DNA from: an uncultured Maricaulis sp.
GTDB taxonomy: Bacteria > Pseudomonadota > Alphaproteobacteria > Caulobacterales > Maricaulaceae
Direction: 5' to 3'
DNA length: 64,000 nucleotides
NCBI RefSeq assembly: GCF_947259345.1
Contig: NZ_CAMYLS010000027.1
Coordinates: 62,001 to 126,000, forward strand
Position numbers and translations under genes: made by a program
In this document: positions 27,603 through 36,555 of the stretch, one piece after another
How positions within the stretch are numbered: position 1 is the first letter of the stretch
Layout of the letters: each line of letters starts with the position of its first letter
Notes under the pieces: generated by a model
What the model saw: only the letters and a program-made list of their open reading frames with translations
Database searches by the model: none
What the model was told of the DNA's origin: nothing

Positions 27603-28535
27603 ATGTCAGCCCATTCCCTTCTGCGTCGCGCCGTCTCCGGCACGCTCGGTGCCGCCCTGCTTGCCGGCAGCGCCCTGTTTGCTTCGAGCGCCCTTGCCCA
27701 GCCCCCAGATTATTCAACCCTCGAGGCCGATCCCGCGATCTGGCATCTCTCCGATGCCGATTCCGACGTCTATATCTTCGGGACCTTCCATATCCTGCCG
27801 GCCAGTCTCGATTGGCGGACGGATGAAGTCGAGGCGCTGCTCGCGAGCGCCGATACGCTCTACCTGGAAGCCGATGTGCATTCGCCGGAGTCCCAGGGCC
27901 AGATGCAGCAACTGGTCATGCAGTACGGCCTCAATCCGCCTGGCGTGACCCTTTCCTCACTCCTGTCAGACGAAGCCAATGCGGCGCTCGCCGAGTTTGC
28001 GCCAACGCTGGGCGTCGCGCCGGCCATGCTGGAGCCGATGCGGCCCTGGCTGGCCCAGGTGATGCTGGCGGTGACCCAGATGCAGGCGCTGGGTCTTGAC
28101 CCTACGGCCGGCGCAGAGTCGGGCCTGCTTGCGTTGATCGCCGGCGGCGACACGCAGTTGGGCTATTTCGAGACTGCCGAGGAGCAGATCCGCTTCCTCG
28201 CAGGTGTTCCTGACGACGTGCAGGTGCGGGCATTTGACCAGGGACTCGAGGACATGGCTGACCTGCCGACCCAGCTCAACGAGTTGGTGACGGCCTGGGC
28301 GACTGGCGACATGGCGGTGCTGGAAGACATGATCAATGGCAGCATGCGTGAGGATGCGCCGGAGGTCTATGAGACCCTCATCGTGACCCGCAACCATAAC
28401 TGGGTGCCGCAGATTGCCGAGATCATGGACGGTGAGGGCACGGTCTTCATCGCGGTCGGAGCGGCGCACCTGCCGGGCGAGGACGGCGTTATCCATCTCC
28501 TGCAGGAAGAGGGTTACACCATTACCCGTCAGTAA
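27603..28535 (+). CDS. Exported GumN/TraB-family protein
   Basis: A 310-residue protein with a signal peptide (about 1-33, ending SSALAQP). The mature part has the TraB/GumN signature: IFGTFHILPASLDW, GYFETAEEQIRFLAG and the C-terminal VFIAVGAAHLPGEDGVIHLL, with the conserved His and Glu residues of a possible metal-dependent hydrolase fold (erythromycin esterase/Tiki relatives). Its substrate is unknown. It sits between mutM and an enoyl-CoA hydratase gene. Confidence 0.85.
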   Translation: MSAHSLLRRAVSGTLGAALLAGSALFASSALAQPPDYSTLEADPAIWHLSDADSDVYIFGTFHILPASLDWRTDEVEALLASADTLYLEADVHSPESQGQMQQLVMQYGLNPPGVTLSSLLSDEANAALAEFAPTLGVAPAMLEPMRPWLAQVMLAVTQMQALGLDPTAGAESGLLALIAGGDTQLGYFETAEEQIRFLAGVPDDVQVRAFDQGLEDMADLPTQLNELVTAWATGDMAVLEDMINGSMREDAPEVYETLIVTRNHNWVPQIAEIMDGEGTVFIAVGAAHLPGEDGVIHLLQEEGYTITRQ

Positions 28536-28653
28536 GCGGCTCGATGCCGGGTGACTCAAACAGGGCACCCGGTATCGACGCTCGCTTCCGTCTGCGTTAT
28601 AGCGGCGCGGCTTTTCCGCGCGGGACCTCCGCGCCGTCAGATGGAGCACCGAA

Positions 28654-29430
28654 ATGGGCTACAAGACGATCCAGTACAAAACCGAGGGCCGGGTCGGCGT
28701 CATCACGCTGAACCGCCCGGAGGCACTCAATGCTCTGTGCGACGAGCTGACCACGGAATTGGCCGCGGCCCTGGCCGCCTGCGAAGCCGATGACGAGATT
28801 GGTTGCGTTGTCCTGACCGGCTCGAAGAAGGCCTTCGCGGCCGGCGCCGATATCAAGGAATTGCAGTCGCGCGACATGGTTGGCCTCTACAATAAGGACC
28901 CGTTCGCGGAGACCTGGGAGGCCGTCGCCCGTTTCCGCAAGCCGATCATCGCTGGCGTGTCCGGCTATGCGCTCGGCGGTGGCTGCGAGATTGCCATGAT
29001 GTGCGATTTCATCATCGCCTCCGAGACCGCCAAATTCGGCCAGCCCGAAATCAATCTGGGCGTCATGCCGGGCGCTGGCGGCACCCAGCGCCTGCCGCGT
29101 GCGGTCGGCAAGGCGAAAGCCATGGACATGTGCCTGACGGGTCGGATGATGGATGCCGAGGAGGCCGAACGTGCCGGCCTGGTCTCGCGCGTCGTTCCGG
29201 TAGACGATTTCATGGACGTGGTCATGGAAGCGGCCGAGGCCATCGCCGCCAAGTCCCTGCCCGTCGCCATGATGACCAAGGAGACGGTAAACCGTTCCTT
29301 CGAGGTCGGCCTGACCGAAGGCGTTCGCTTCGAACGCCGGGTGTTCATGTCACAGTTCGCGCTTGAAGATCAGAAAGAAGGCATGGCGGCCTTCGCCGAA
29401 AAACGGGCTGCACATTTCAAGCATCGCTAG
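28654..29430 (+). CDS. Enoyl-CoA hydratase
   Basis: A crotonase-fold protein of 258 residues with the oxyanion-hole [10 protein letters not shown], the [11 protein letters not shown] motif carrying the first catalytic Glu, and [19 protein letters not shown] with the second. This pattern is that of short-chain enoyl-CoA hydratases of beta-oxidation. No other beta-oxidation genes are adjacent. It is followed by the rpsT promoter. Confidence 0.92.
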   Translation: MGYKTIQYKTEGRVGVITLNRPEALNALCDELTTELAAALAACEADDEIGCVVLTGSKKAFAAGADIKELQSRDMVGLYNKDPFAETWEAVARFRKPIIAGVSGYALGGGCEIAMMCDFIIASETAKFGQPEINLGVMPGAGGTQRLPRAVGKAKAMDMCLTGRMMDAEEAERAGLVSRVVPVDDFMDVVMEAAEAIAAKSLPVAMMTKETVNRSFEVGLTEGVRFERRVFMSQFALEDQKEGMAAFAEKRAAHFKHR

Positions 29431-29451
29431 GCGGCAAGACACACAGGGCGG

Positions 29452-29480
29452 TTGACGCCCAGCCCGCAAGGGCCTATACG
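29452..29480 (+). promoter_or_regulatory. Sigma-70-type promoter of rpsT
   Basis: TTGACG (29452-29457), a 17-base spacer, TATACG (29475-29480). It lies about 60 bases before the rpsT ATG. Confidence 0.7.
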
Positions 29481-29539
29481 CCGCCGCTCACGGATTTCGC
29501 CGGGAACATCGTCCCGGCCGCATGAAGAGGTTTACATCC

Positions 29540-29806
29540 ATGGCCAACACCAACTCGGCCAAGAAAATGGTCCGCAAGATCGCTCGCAAGACGGCCGTCA
29601 ACAAGGCGCGTCGTTCGCGTGTCCGGACCTTCGTCAAGAAGGTCGAAATGGCGATCGTCTCCGGTGACCAGGCTGCTGCCAAGACCGCTTTGGTCGAAGC
29701 TGAGTCCGAGCTGATGCGTGCTGTCGGCAAGGGCGTCTACCACAAGAATACCGGTTCGCGGAAAGTCTCCCGCCTGTCGGCCCGCGTGAAGTCGATGTCG
29801 GCCTGA
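29540..29806 (+). CDS. rpsT: 30S ribosomal protein S20
   Basis: S20 binds 16S rRNA early in 30S assembly. The 88-residue protein is highly basic with the expected [19 protein letters not shown] start and [16 protein letters not shown] near the end. AAGAGG lies nine bases before ATG 29540; an upstream in-frame ATG at 29522 would add six residues but lacks a ribosome-binding site. Its position just before dnaA matches Caulobacter and relatives. Confidence 0.97.
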   Translation: MANTNSAKKMVRKIARKTAVNKARRSRVRTFVKKVEMAIVSGDQAAAKTALVEAESELMRAVGKGVYHKNTGSRKVSRLSARVKSMSA

Positions 29807-29836
29807 TCCGACCCGCTTTACGGACTGCAATTCTGA

Positions 29837-29871
29837 TACGCCCGGGGCACAAGCCCCGGGCGTATTTCTTT
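29837..29871 (+). terminator. Rho-independent terminator of rpsT
   Basis: Perfect 12-bp stem TACGCCCGGGGC (29837-29848), loop ACAA, GCCCCGGGCGTA (29853-29864), followed by TTTCTTT. It separates rpsT from the dnaA control region. Confidence 0.95.
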
Positions 29872-30296
29872 GTGCACTTGCATCACCCGGCGCGGTGATC
29901 TCTTCGCACTTGCCGCACGATGAGGTTTACGGAAATAATCTGCGTACGGAGGGTTGCCAAACCGAGTTGGAGTCGTTCCACAGGTCCCGAATTCAGGTGC
30001 ACAGGGTTCACAAAAACGACCACATGAATTGTCATTAATGTGTCACAAACTCCAAGTTTCGGTCCGGTCACGGATTTCCCGTGTCAAGCGAAGAATCTCG
30101 GATTTTGGAAGCTGAATCATGTTGACCAAAACCGGCCTCGGAGTAACCTCAGGGCTTCTGAGGGCGACTATTCCCATGCGGAAAATTTTCCGGAAGCTGC
30201 ACGACTGGGTGGAGTGCTGCGAGCGGGGGGATTTTGCCAAAATTACAAACACATAGCTTTCGCATTTGCGAGAGAAAAACAAAAGTGTGACCGACG
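29872..30296. other. dnaA upstream control region
   Basis: A 425-base gene-free stretch, richer in A+T than the surroundings. It holds three GANTC sites (29970-29974, 30093-30097, 30114-30118), the target of the CcrM methyltransferase in Caulobacterales. An imperfect 22-bp dyad lies at 30021-30042 (CACATGAAT, TGTC, ATTAATGTG) between two TCACAAA direct repeats (30008 and 30043), and a short TCGCA-TT-TGCGA hairpin lies at 30260-30271. Perfect DnaA boxes (TTATCCACA) were not seen, so I do not call an origin here. Confidence 0.55.
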
Positions 30297-31742
30297 ATGG
30301 CATTTAACAAACTGGCTGTTTCCGAGGCTAAGGCGGCGACCATAGAGGGGCTCGACGCCGGGGGTATTTCGGCGATCTGGCGCAAGGTCCGCGCGCATCT
30401 TCGCGAGGAGTGCGGGCCGGCTTTGTACTCGCAGGAAATTGCCCGTTTGCGCGTCCGCCTGGCCGAAACCGGTGCCCTCGTCATTATTGCACCGAGCAGT
30501 TTCAATCGGGATTGGGTGGAAGATCATTGGGGTGCCCGAATTCGCGCACTTTGGGCCGAACTCGACCCGACGCATCGCGAGATTCTCCTGGTGTCCGAGG
30601 GGGAGCGTGAGCCGCAACCCCTGGTCGCGGCGCGCCCGGCGGCGCCGGCGCGTTCGGGAAGACCAGTGCGGTCCCAGCCTGACGCCGATTCCGATGACGC
30701 CACCGATGACTCCCTCATCGATGCCCGCTTCACCTTTGACAGTTTTCGCGTCGGTCCGGCCAATGAAGTCGCCGCCGCAGCAGCACGGACCATGGTCGGT
30801 GCCGCGACGCCGCCCTTCAACCCGGTCTTCTTCTACGGCGATTACGGGGTCGGCAAGACGCATTTGCTCCATGCCGTCTCATCCGCAGTCCAAAACACGT
30901 CACGGCCCCGCAAGGCGCTCTATCTGACGGCCGAGGAATTCCTGTCCGGCTTCGTGACCGCCATGAAGGCGCGTGACACAATTTCCTTCAAGGAGACCGT
31001 GCGGGGTGTCGACGTCCTGCTGATAGACGATGTCCACTTCATCGCCGGGAAGCCCAAGACCGAGGATGAATTCCTGCACACGATTGCGGCGCTGGTCGCC
31101 GAGAACAAGCAGGTAGTCCTGGCCTCGCACAAGCCGCCGGCCGAATTGCAGATGCAGGATGAGCGCCTGCGCTCCCTCCTCACGGGTGGCCTGTCCTGTC
31201 CCCTGGGAAAGCCGGACCTTGACCTGCGCCGCCAGATTCTCGACTGCAAGATCGCCCAGGCGGCCTGCCACTACCCGACGTTTGATGTTTCGGAGCCCGT
31301 GCGAGATTTTCTCGCCGCTCGCATCACCTCCAGCCCGCGCGAGATGGAGGGTGTGCTCAATAATGTTATCTGCCGGACCGCGCTGATCGGTCAGCCCGTG
31401 ACGATGGAAGTGGTATCAACAGCGTTGCGCGAACTTTCACTGAGTTCCGAGCGCCGCCTGACGGTTGATGAAATCCAGAAGGTTGTGGCCACGACCTTCG
31501 GCATCACACCGGCGGATATCTGCTCGAAACGACGGACCCAGTCGGTCGTGCGCCCGCGTCATATCGCGATGTATCTGGCCAAGACTTTGACGACACGTTC
31601 CCTGCCGGATATCGGCCGACGTTTCGGCGGTCGCGACCATTCCACGGTCATTCACGCGGTGAGCAAGGTGACCCAGATGATCGAGGCCGGAGACCCGGTC
31701 GCGGATGAGATCGACGCACTGACGCGCGAACTGCAGGGTTGA
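30297..31742 (+). CDS. dnaA: Chromosomal replication initiator DnaA
   Basis: DnaA-ATP opens the replication origin. The 481-residue protein has domain I (about 20-100), a Pro/Ala/Arg-rich linker (105-140), the AAA+ domain from RFTFDSF with Walker A GDYGVGKTHLLHA (Lys187) and Walker B LLIDDVHF, and the C-terminal DNA-binding domain ending with the signature GGRDHSTVIHAV. ATG 30297 gives MAFNKLAV. It is followed by dnaN and recF. Confidence 0.98.
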   Translation: MAFNKLAVSEAKAATIEGLDAGGISAIWRKVRAHLREECGPALYSQEIARLRVRLAETGALVIIAPSSFNRDWVEDHWGARIRALWAELDPTHREILLVSEGEREPQPLVAARPAAPARSGRPVRSQPDADSDDATDDSLIDARFTFDSFRVGPANEVAAAAARTMVGAATPPFNPVFFYGDYGVGKTHLLHAVSSAVQNTSRPRKALYLTAEEFLSGFVTAMKARDTISFKETVRGVDVLLIDDVHFIAGKPKTEDEFLHTIAALVAENKQVVLASHKPPAELQMQDERLRSLLTGGLSCPLGKPDLDLRRQILDCKIAQAACHYPTFDVSEPVRDFLAARITSSPREMEGVLNNVICRTALIGQPVTMEVVSTALRELSLSSERRLTVDEIQKVVATTFGITPADICSKRRTQSVVRPRHIAMYLAKTLTTRSLPDIGRRFGGRDHSTVIHAVSKVTQMIEAGDPVADEIDALTRELQG

Positions 31743-31771
31743 AGGCTCCGCAGGATTGACGGAAATTCGCG

Positions 31772-31786
31772 TTAACGCTGGATAAA
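31772..31786. promoter_or_regulatory. CtrA-like site between dnaA and dnaN
   Basis: TTAA-N7-TAAA, one mismatch from the CtrA consensus TTAA-N7-TTAA known from Caulobacter, 30 bases after the dnaA stop and 150 before dnaN. Binding is inference. Confidence 0.35.
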
Positions 31787-31935
31787 TCTCTTGCGAATGC
31801 GCGAATTCATGTATCCTCTTTGACCCATCCCGAACGGATCGGGCGATTTGCGTCCGGTGCCGTCAAGACAAACAAAGATCTTCGCCGTAGATGCGGGTAG
31901 CTGACGCAGAAGACGTTGAAAGCGGAACGCGAGAT

Positions 31936-33054
31936 ATGAAGCTGACGATCGAGCGCGCGACGCTCCTCAAGGCCTTGGGCCACGTTCAGGCCGTGGTCGA
32001 GAAGCGCAACACCATTCCGATCCTGTCGAATGTGCTGATCTCGGCCGGCCCCGACGGGGCAAGCTTTGCGGCGACCGACCTGGATATCGAAATCCTCGAA
32101 ACGACGGATGCGAGTTGTGATGGCGAAGGTCTGGTCACGGCTCCGGCCCATACGCTCTATGACATTACCCGCAAGCTTCCCGATGGCGCCGATGTCACGT
32201 TGGAGTTGAATGGCGGGGACCCGCGTCTGACCCTGAAGGCCGGGCGTTCAAGCTTCTCGCTGCCGTCCTTGCCGCCGGGAGATTTTCCGGTGATGCCCAC
32301 CGAGGACCTTGAGCACAGCTTCTCGGTTCCCGCACGCGAGTTGGCCCGTCTTATCGACAAGACCCGATTTGCCATCTCCACCGAGGAGACGCGCTACTAT
32401 CTCAACGGTATCCACCTGCACGCAGCCGAGCAGGATGGTCGCAAGACCCTGCGCGCCGTGGCCACGGATGGCGTCCGTCTGGCGCTCGCCGAAGTGGATC
32501 TCCCCGAGGGGGCCGACGGCATGCCGGGCGTGATCGTGCCGCGCAAGACGGTTCAGGAAGTCAAACGCCTTCTGGAAGACGCCGATGAGGATGTCGAAGT
32601 CTCCGTTTCCGAAGGCAAGATCCGGTTCCGCCTTGGAAAGGCTGTGCTGACGTCCAAGCTCATTGACGGGGCTTTCCCGGATTATGAGCGGGTTATTCCG
32701 CGCGGCAATACGCGCCTGATGTCGGTCGAGAACAAGCGCTTTGCCGAGGCCGTGGATCGTGTGGCCACGATTTCGGTCGAGAAGTCTCGCTCGGTGAAAT
32801 TGTCGCTGGGCCCCGATGCCCTCACGCTTGCAGTCAACAACCCGGAAAGCGGGCAGGCCGAGGAAGAGCTCGCCGTGTCCTATTCGGATGAAGGTTTCGC
32901 GATCGGCTTCAACGCCCGCTACATGCTCGACGTCGCCTCCCAGATCGAGGGCGATGAAGCCCGTTTCCATTTCGCCGACGCCGCCTCGCCGGCTCTGGTC
33001 ACCGATAGTGGTGATCCGGACGCGCTCTATGTGCTGATGCCGCTGCGGGTGTGA
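31936..33054 (+). CDS. dnaN: DNA polymerase III beta subunit (sliding clamp)
   Basis: The beta clamp encircles DNA and tethers polymerases. The 372-residue protein has the three clamp domains in order and begins MKLTIERATLLKALGHVQ, then NTIPILSNVLI. The C-terminal peptide-binding region ends ALYVLMPLRV, typical of DnaN. ATG 31936 is chosen; the frame extends 15 codons upstream without support. Its TGA overlaps the GTG start of recF. Confidence 0.97.
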   Translation: MKLTIERATLLKALGHVQAVVEKRNTIPILSNVLISAGPDGASFAATDLDIEILETTDASCDGEGLVTAPAHTLYDITRKLPDGADVTLELNGGDPRLTLKAGRSSFSLPSLPPGDFPVMPTEDLEHSFSVPARELARLIDKTRFAISTEETRYYLNGIHLHAAEQDGRKTLRAVATDGVRLALAEVDLPEGADGMPGVIVPRKTVQEVKRLLEDADEDVEVSVSEGKIRFRLGKAVLTSKLIDGAFPDYERVIPRGNTRLMSVENKRFAEAVDRVATISVEKSRSVKLSLGPDALTLAVNNPESGQAEEELAVSYSDEGFAIGFNARYMLDVASQIEGDEARFHFADAASPALVTDSGDPDALYVLMPLRV

Positions 33055-34223
33055 CGGGCGCCGCCGACACCCCAAGACCTGACACACCGCCGCCGGTTCC
33101 GCCTGCGGCGGTTCGTCGTTTGCGCCTGACCGGGTTTCGCAGTTATGCCGATCTCGATCTGGAGCTCAGCGCCGCTCCGGTGGCCTTGTTTGGCGAGAAT
33201 GGGGCCGGCAAGACCAATTTGCTCGAGGCTTTGTCTTTCCTTGCGCCGGGGCGTGGTCTGCGTTCGGCGGGTGCAGATGGCGTGGCGAGAAAGTCCGGCA
33301 ATGACGTGGCAGCGGAATGGGCGGTCTTTGCCGAGGCTGACACACGGGATGGCGGGTACCGGCTGGGTGTCGGAGCGCGGGGCAGTGCCCGGCGAGAAAC
33401 CCGGATTGATGGTGAGCCCGCGGCCCAGAACGCGCTTGCCCGGCTCCTGCCCATGATCTGGCTGACGCCGGCCCAGGATCGGCTTTTCGCCGGCCCGCGC
33501 GCTGACCGTCTGAAATTCTTTGATCGCCTGGTCCACGCCGCCGATCCGGCCCATGCCGACGCAGCCACCGCTTATGAGAAAAGCCGTATGCGGCGCCAGC
33601 GCCTGCTCGATGAGGGCGGGCAGGATCCGGCCTGGCTCAGCGCCATCGAAGTCGAGATGGCCGGGCATGGCGTGGCCATGGCGGCCGCGCGCCTGGATGC
33701 GTTGATTCGGTTGCAGGGCGAGATCGACCAGCGCCCGGAAGGGGTCTTTCCTCAGGCCGACCTCGCGCTGGATGGCGCTGTGGAGGCCGATCTCGCCGAC
33801 GGCCTCACTGCGGGCGAGGCCGAGGACCGTTTCGTGCTGGCGCTACGCGAGGGGCGTCGCCGTGATAGCGCTGTCGGGCGCACGCTCACACGCGGCCCGC
33901 ACCGGACCGAATTGCTGGCGCGACACCGCGGAAAGGACCAGCCAGCCGGCGATTGTTCGACCGGCGAACAGAAAGCGCTCATCCTGACATTGGCCTTGGC
34001 CCAGGCGCGGGCTCTCGGTCGTCAATGGGGCGTTGCCCCGCTGCTATTGCTCGACGAGGCCTGTGCCCATCTTGATGCGACCCGGCGAGAAGGCCTGGCC
34101 CGTGAAATCCTGGCCTCGGGCTCTCAGGCCTGGCTCACCGGTGTGGAGCGTGTGCTCTTTGAGCCTTTCGGTTCACGGATCCAGTATGGCGAGGTGGAGG
34201 CGGGGCGTATCGACCTGGTCTGA
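33051..34223 (+). CDS. recF: DNA replication and repair protein RecF
   Basis: RecF is an SMC-like ATPase that helps RecO-RecR load RecA at gaps. The 390-residue protein has Walker A FGENGAGKTNLLEAL, the signature segment DCSTGEQKALILTLALAQA and Walker B PLLLLDEACAHLD. The GTG start at 33051 overlaps the dnaN stop as GTGA, so translation is probably coupled. The N-terminus has a Pro-rich extension of about 20 residues before RLRLTGFRSYADLD. gyrB, often the next gene, is 4.9 kb away. Confidence 0.96.
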   Translation: MTGAADTPRPDTPPPVPPAAVRRLRLTGFRSYADLDLELSAAPVALFGENGAGKTNLLEALSFLAPGRGLRSAGADGVARKSGNDVAAEWAVFAEADTRDGGYRLGVGARGSARRETRIDGEPAAQNALARLLPMIWLTPAQDRLFAGPRADRLKFFDRLVHAADPAHADAATAYEKSRMRRQRLLDEGGQDPAWLSAIEVEMAGHGVAMAAARLDALIRLQGEIDQRPEGVFPQADLALDGAVEADLADGLTAGEAEDRFVLALREGRRRDSAVGRTLTRGPHRTELLARHRGKDQPAGDCSTGEQKALILTLALAQARALGRQWGVAPLLLLDEACAHLDATRREGLAREILASGSQAWLTGVERVLFEPFGSRIQYGEVEAGRIDLV

Positions 34224-34259
34224 CAGCCGCCGCCGGCCACCCGGTTTCCGTGACCTGGA

Positions 34260-35030
34260 TCAGGCCGGGAGCGCGTTCGCATCCGATGCAGTCTCCGCGT
34301 CCTGATGGGCCTCATCGGCATCGCGATGCGCATCGACAATGGCGACCAGGAGCCCGGCGCCGGCATCGACGGCGATATGGATCAGAATGGCTGGCCACAG
34401 CGATCCGCCAATCAGGAAGACGGCTGTCATGAATACGGTGATGGGCAGGATACGCAACATGCCGGACACGCCCTGATAGGCATGCGCCACCAGGAAGACG
34501 CCGACAACGATCAGCGCTGCGACCCAGACCGGCATGGCCAATGCCAGGGTGGAAATCAGAAAGCCGCGGAAGATGATCTCTTCGGTCACCCCGGCAGTGA
34601 TGGACAGGCCTTGAAAGCCGATATGTTCTGCTGTGGTGCGTGGGCGGATCAGGTCGAAACCCTCGGCCTGGGCGAAATCGGCGCGTAGCTTGATGCGGGT
34701 GGCGCGATCCAGCGCTGTGGTGATTGCGGAATAGAACAGATAGGCGATTGAGGCCGCGGCGAGGCCCCAGACCAGCCAGGCTTGCCAACCGGTCGGAGAT
34801 GTCAGGCCCATGTCGGCCAAAGGCTGACCCGACAGACTCCAACAGACCAGGCAAACCAGGCACAATCCCCACAGAGAGGCGGCTGTATTGCGATACTGGG
34901 TCATTGTGGAGCCACGTTTGCGCTCCGGATTGGCCCGGTATATCAGGTCTCGGGCGATCCCGATCAAAATGACGAGGGCGGCGGCACCGAGGCCGACGAG
35001 AAGCGCGGGGGATTGGACCAGTATTTCCAT
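34260..35030 (-). CDS. CPBP-family intramembrane metalloprotease
   Basis: A 256-residue membrane protein with about seven helices. It has the CAAX-protease/bacteriocin-processing motif EEIIFRGFL and a conserved later His in VAHAYQG and IHIAVDAG, the expected zinc or catalytic residues of the Abi/CPBP family. Members cleave membrane substrates; some give bacteriocin self-immunity. The C-terminal tail is acidic (AHRDADEAHQDAETAS). ATG 35030 is used over a longer frame. It is divergent from a TetR gene, with a palindrome between. Confidence 0.87.
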   Translation of the reverse strand: MEILVQSPALLVGLGAAALVILIGIARDLIYRANPERKRGSTMTQYRNTAASLWGLCLVCLVCWSLSGQPLADMGLTSPTGWQAWLVWGLAAASIAYLFYSAITTALDRATRIKLRADFAQAEGFDLIRPRTTAEHIGFQGLSITAGVTEEIIFRGFLISTLALAMPVWVAALIVVGVFLVAHAYQGVSGMLRILPITVFMTAVFLIGGSLWPAILIHIAVDAGAGLLVAIVDAHRDADEAHQDAETASDANALPA

Positions 35031-35091
35031 GATTATACTCCCTGTCTGGCTTGACCGCCGCCGGATCGGCATGCGATCAGTGAGATACGTT

Positions 35092-35117
35092 ATGCGAATG
35101 CGAATTCGCGTTCACAT
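35092..35117. promoter_or_regulatory. 26-bp near-palindrome between CPBP and TetR genes
   Basis: Two 13-base arms from ATGCGAATG (35092-35100) to GTTCACAT (35110-35117), centred on CGAATTCG, with mismatches at two base pairs. It lies in the divergent spacer 18 bases before the TetR ATG, a usual place for a TetR operator. Confidence 0.6.
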
Positions 35118-35134
35118 TTAGAGGCGAGATTGAG

Positions 35135-35773
35135 ATGAGTCAAGGCGTGCGACCAACACGGCAGGCGCGTTCGCGTGAAACCCGGGACAAGCTGGTGCAG
35201 GCGCTCGATACCTGCCTGCGTGAAAAGTCCTTCGCAGACATCACGATTGCCGAGCTGGCCGAGACTGCCGGCCTGTCCGTGGGGGCGGTCTATCGCCGAT
35301 TTGAAAACAAGGATGCGTTCATCCCGGTCATTTTCGAGCTTTACCGGGCGCGCCTTGGCGAGTTCACGGCCAATGAGGGGCGGCTCGAGATCGATCCGGC
35401 GATCGGGTTGCGCGCGACGTTGCGAGCGGCTTGCGAAACCGGCTGGTCCTTCCTGCAGCGCGATGGATATCTGGTTCGCGCCGCGCACCTTTATGCCCGG
35501 ATACGGCCCGACCTGGTCGGTGATGACTGGGAGGAGTTGTTGGAATTGGCGCGGGAATCCGGCCGCCAATTGCTTCGTTTATTCGGGGACGAGGTGAAGC
35601 GCTCCGACCCGGACGAGGCCGCGCAGATGTTCACCTATCTGATGAACACCCTGCCGATCGAGCGCGCCCTTTACCGCGAGGAAGGTGCTGCCGTCATCCT
35701 GACCATCCCCGACAAGCAGTTCGTCTCGGCCATCGCCGACACCATGTATGGCTATCTCACAACCGCCGACTGA
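35135..35773 (+). CDS. TetR-family transcriptional regulator
   Basis: A 212-residue protein with the N-terminal helix-turn-helix typical of TetR repressors: RETRDKLVQALDTCLREKSF, then AELAETAGLSVGAVYRRFENK (recognition helix with YRRF). The ligand-binding domain is not assignable. It is divergent from the CPBP protease gene and the 26-bp palindrome between them is a likely operator. A LysE exporter gene follows 65 bases later on the same strand and may share its control. Confidence 0.92.
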   Translation: MSQGVRPTRQARSRETRDKLVQALDTCLREKSFADITIAELAETAGLSVGAVYRRFENKDAFIPVIFELYRARLGEFTANEGRLEIDPAIGLRATLRAACETGWSFLQRDGYLVRAAHLYARIRPDLVGDDWEELLELARESGRQLLRLFGDEVKRSDPDEAAQMFTYLMNTLPIERALYREEGAAVILTIPDKQFVSAIADTMYGYLTTAD

Positions 35774-35838
35774 GGCGAAGCTTCGACCTCCCGGCAGGTT
35801 TCAGTCTATAGCCGGATCTGCGCTGCACGCGGAACCCA

Positions 35839-36462
35839 ATGACGCTGGAAACTCTTCTTCTTTTTGCCGGAGCCCTTCTGGTCCTGTTCCTGACTCCGGG
35901 GCCGGGGATTGCGGCGATGATCGCGCGCACACTGGATACGGGTCCCTGGCATGCGGCGCTTTATGGCGCCGGCATCCTGCTCGGCGACATGTTCTGGTTC
36001 ACCCTGGCCGTCACAGGCCTGTCGGCTATCGCGACTCAGCTCTCCGCCTTCTGGCTCGTGGCAAAGATTGTGGGCGTGCTCTATCTGGGCTGGATGGCTT
36101 ACAAGGCGTTCTGGAGTGCCTGGACGGGCGCGCGGCCCAGACCGGTCTTCAAGGTCGGCTCGAAACGGGGGTGGATCGCGACCTTCATCGCCGGTATCGC
36201 CATGCCGCTCTCCAATCCCAAGCCGATTGTCTTCTACCTGACCCTGGTCCCCGCCTTTATCCCGCTCGAGGCGATCACCCCGCCGAGCTATTTGCTGATG
36301 CTGACAATCATGGTTGCGATGGCTGTGCCGACGGCGGGATTCTATATCGGCCTCGCGCATCGGGCCCGCAACTGGATGTCGACACCGCAGGTGCGGCGCG
36401 GCGCGGACATTATCACCGGCTGTGTCATGACCGGTATCGCTATCCTTCTTGTCCTGCGCTAG
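35839..36462 (+). CDS. LysE-family amino acid exporter
   Basis: A 207-residue membrane protein with about six helices, as in LysE/RhtB transporters. The N-terminal signature FAGALLVLFLTPGPGIAAMIA and the AMPLSNPKPIVFYL segment identify the family. It exports an amino acid or small metabolite not determined by sequence. It follows the TetR gene in the same direction. Confidence 0.9.
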   Translation: MTLETLLLFAGALLVLFLTPGPGIAAMIARTLDTGPWHAALYGAGILLGDMFWFTLAVTGLSAIATQLSAFWLVAKIVGVLYLGWMAYKAFWSAWTGARPRPVFKVGSKRGWIATFIAGIAMPLSNPKPIVFYLTLVPAFIPLEAITPPSYLLMLTIMVAMAVPTAGFYIGLAHRARNWMSTPQVRRGADIITGCVMTGIAILLVLR

Positions 36463-36555
36463 CGCCAACAGGCAGTTTTGTGACTGCACCGCATTCAGGT
36501 TTGAAACTGCCGCCAAAGCGGCACACACTCCCCGCCACATTATCAGGGCTGTTTC

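Noticed and set aside
29872-30296. Origin of replication next to dnaA
   Set aside because: No cluster of TTATCCACA-type boxes and no clear AT-rich unwinding element was seen; relatives such as Caulobacter have the origin elsewhere.
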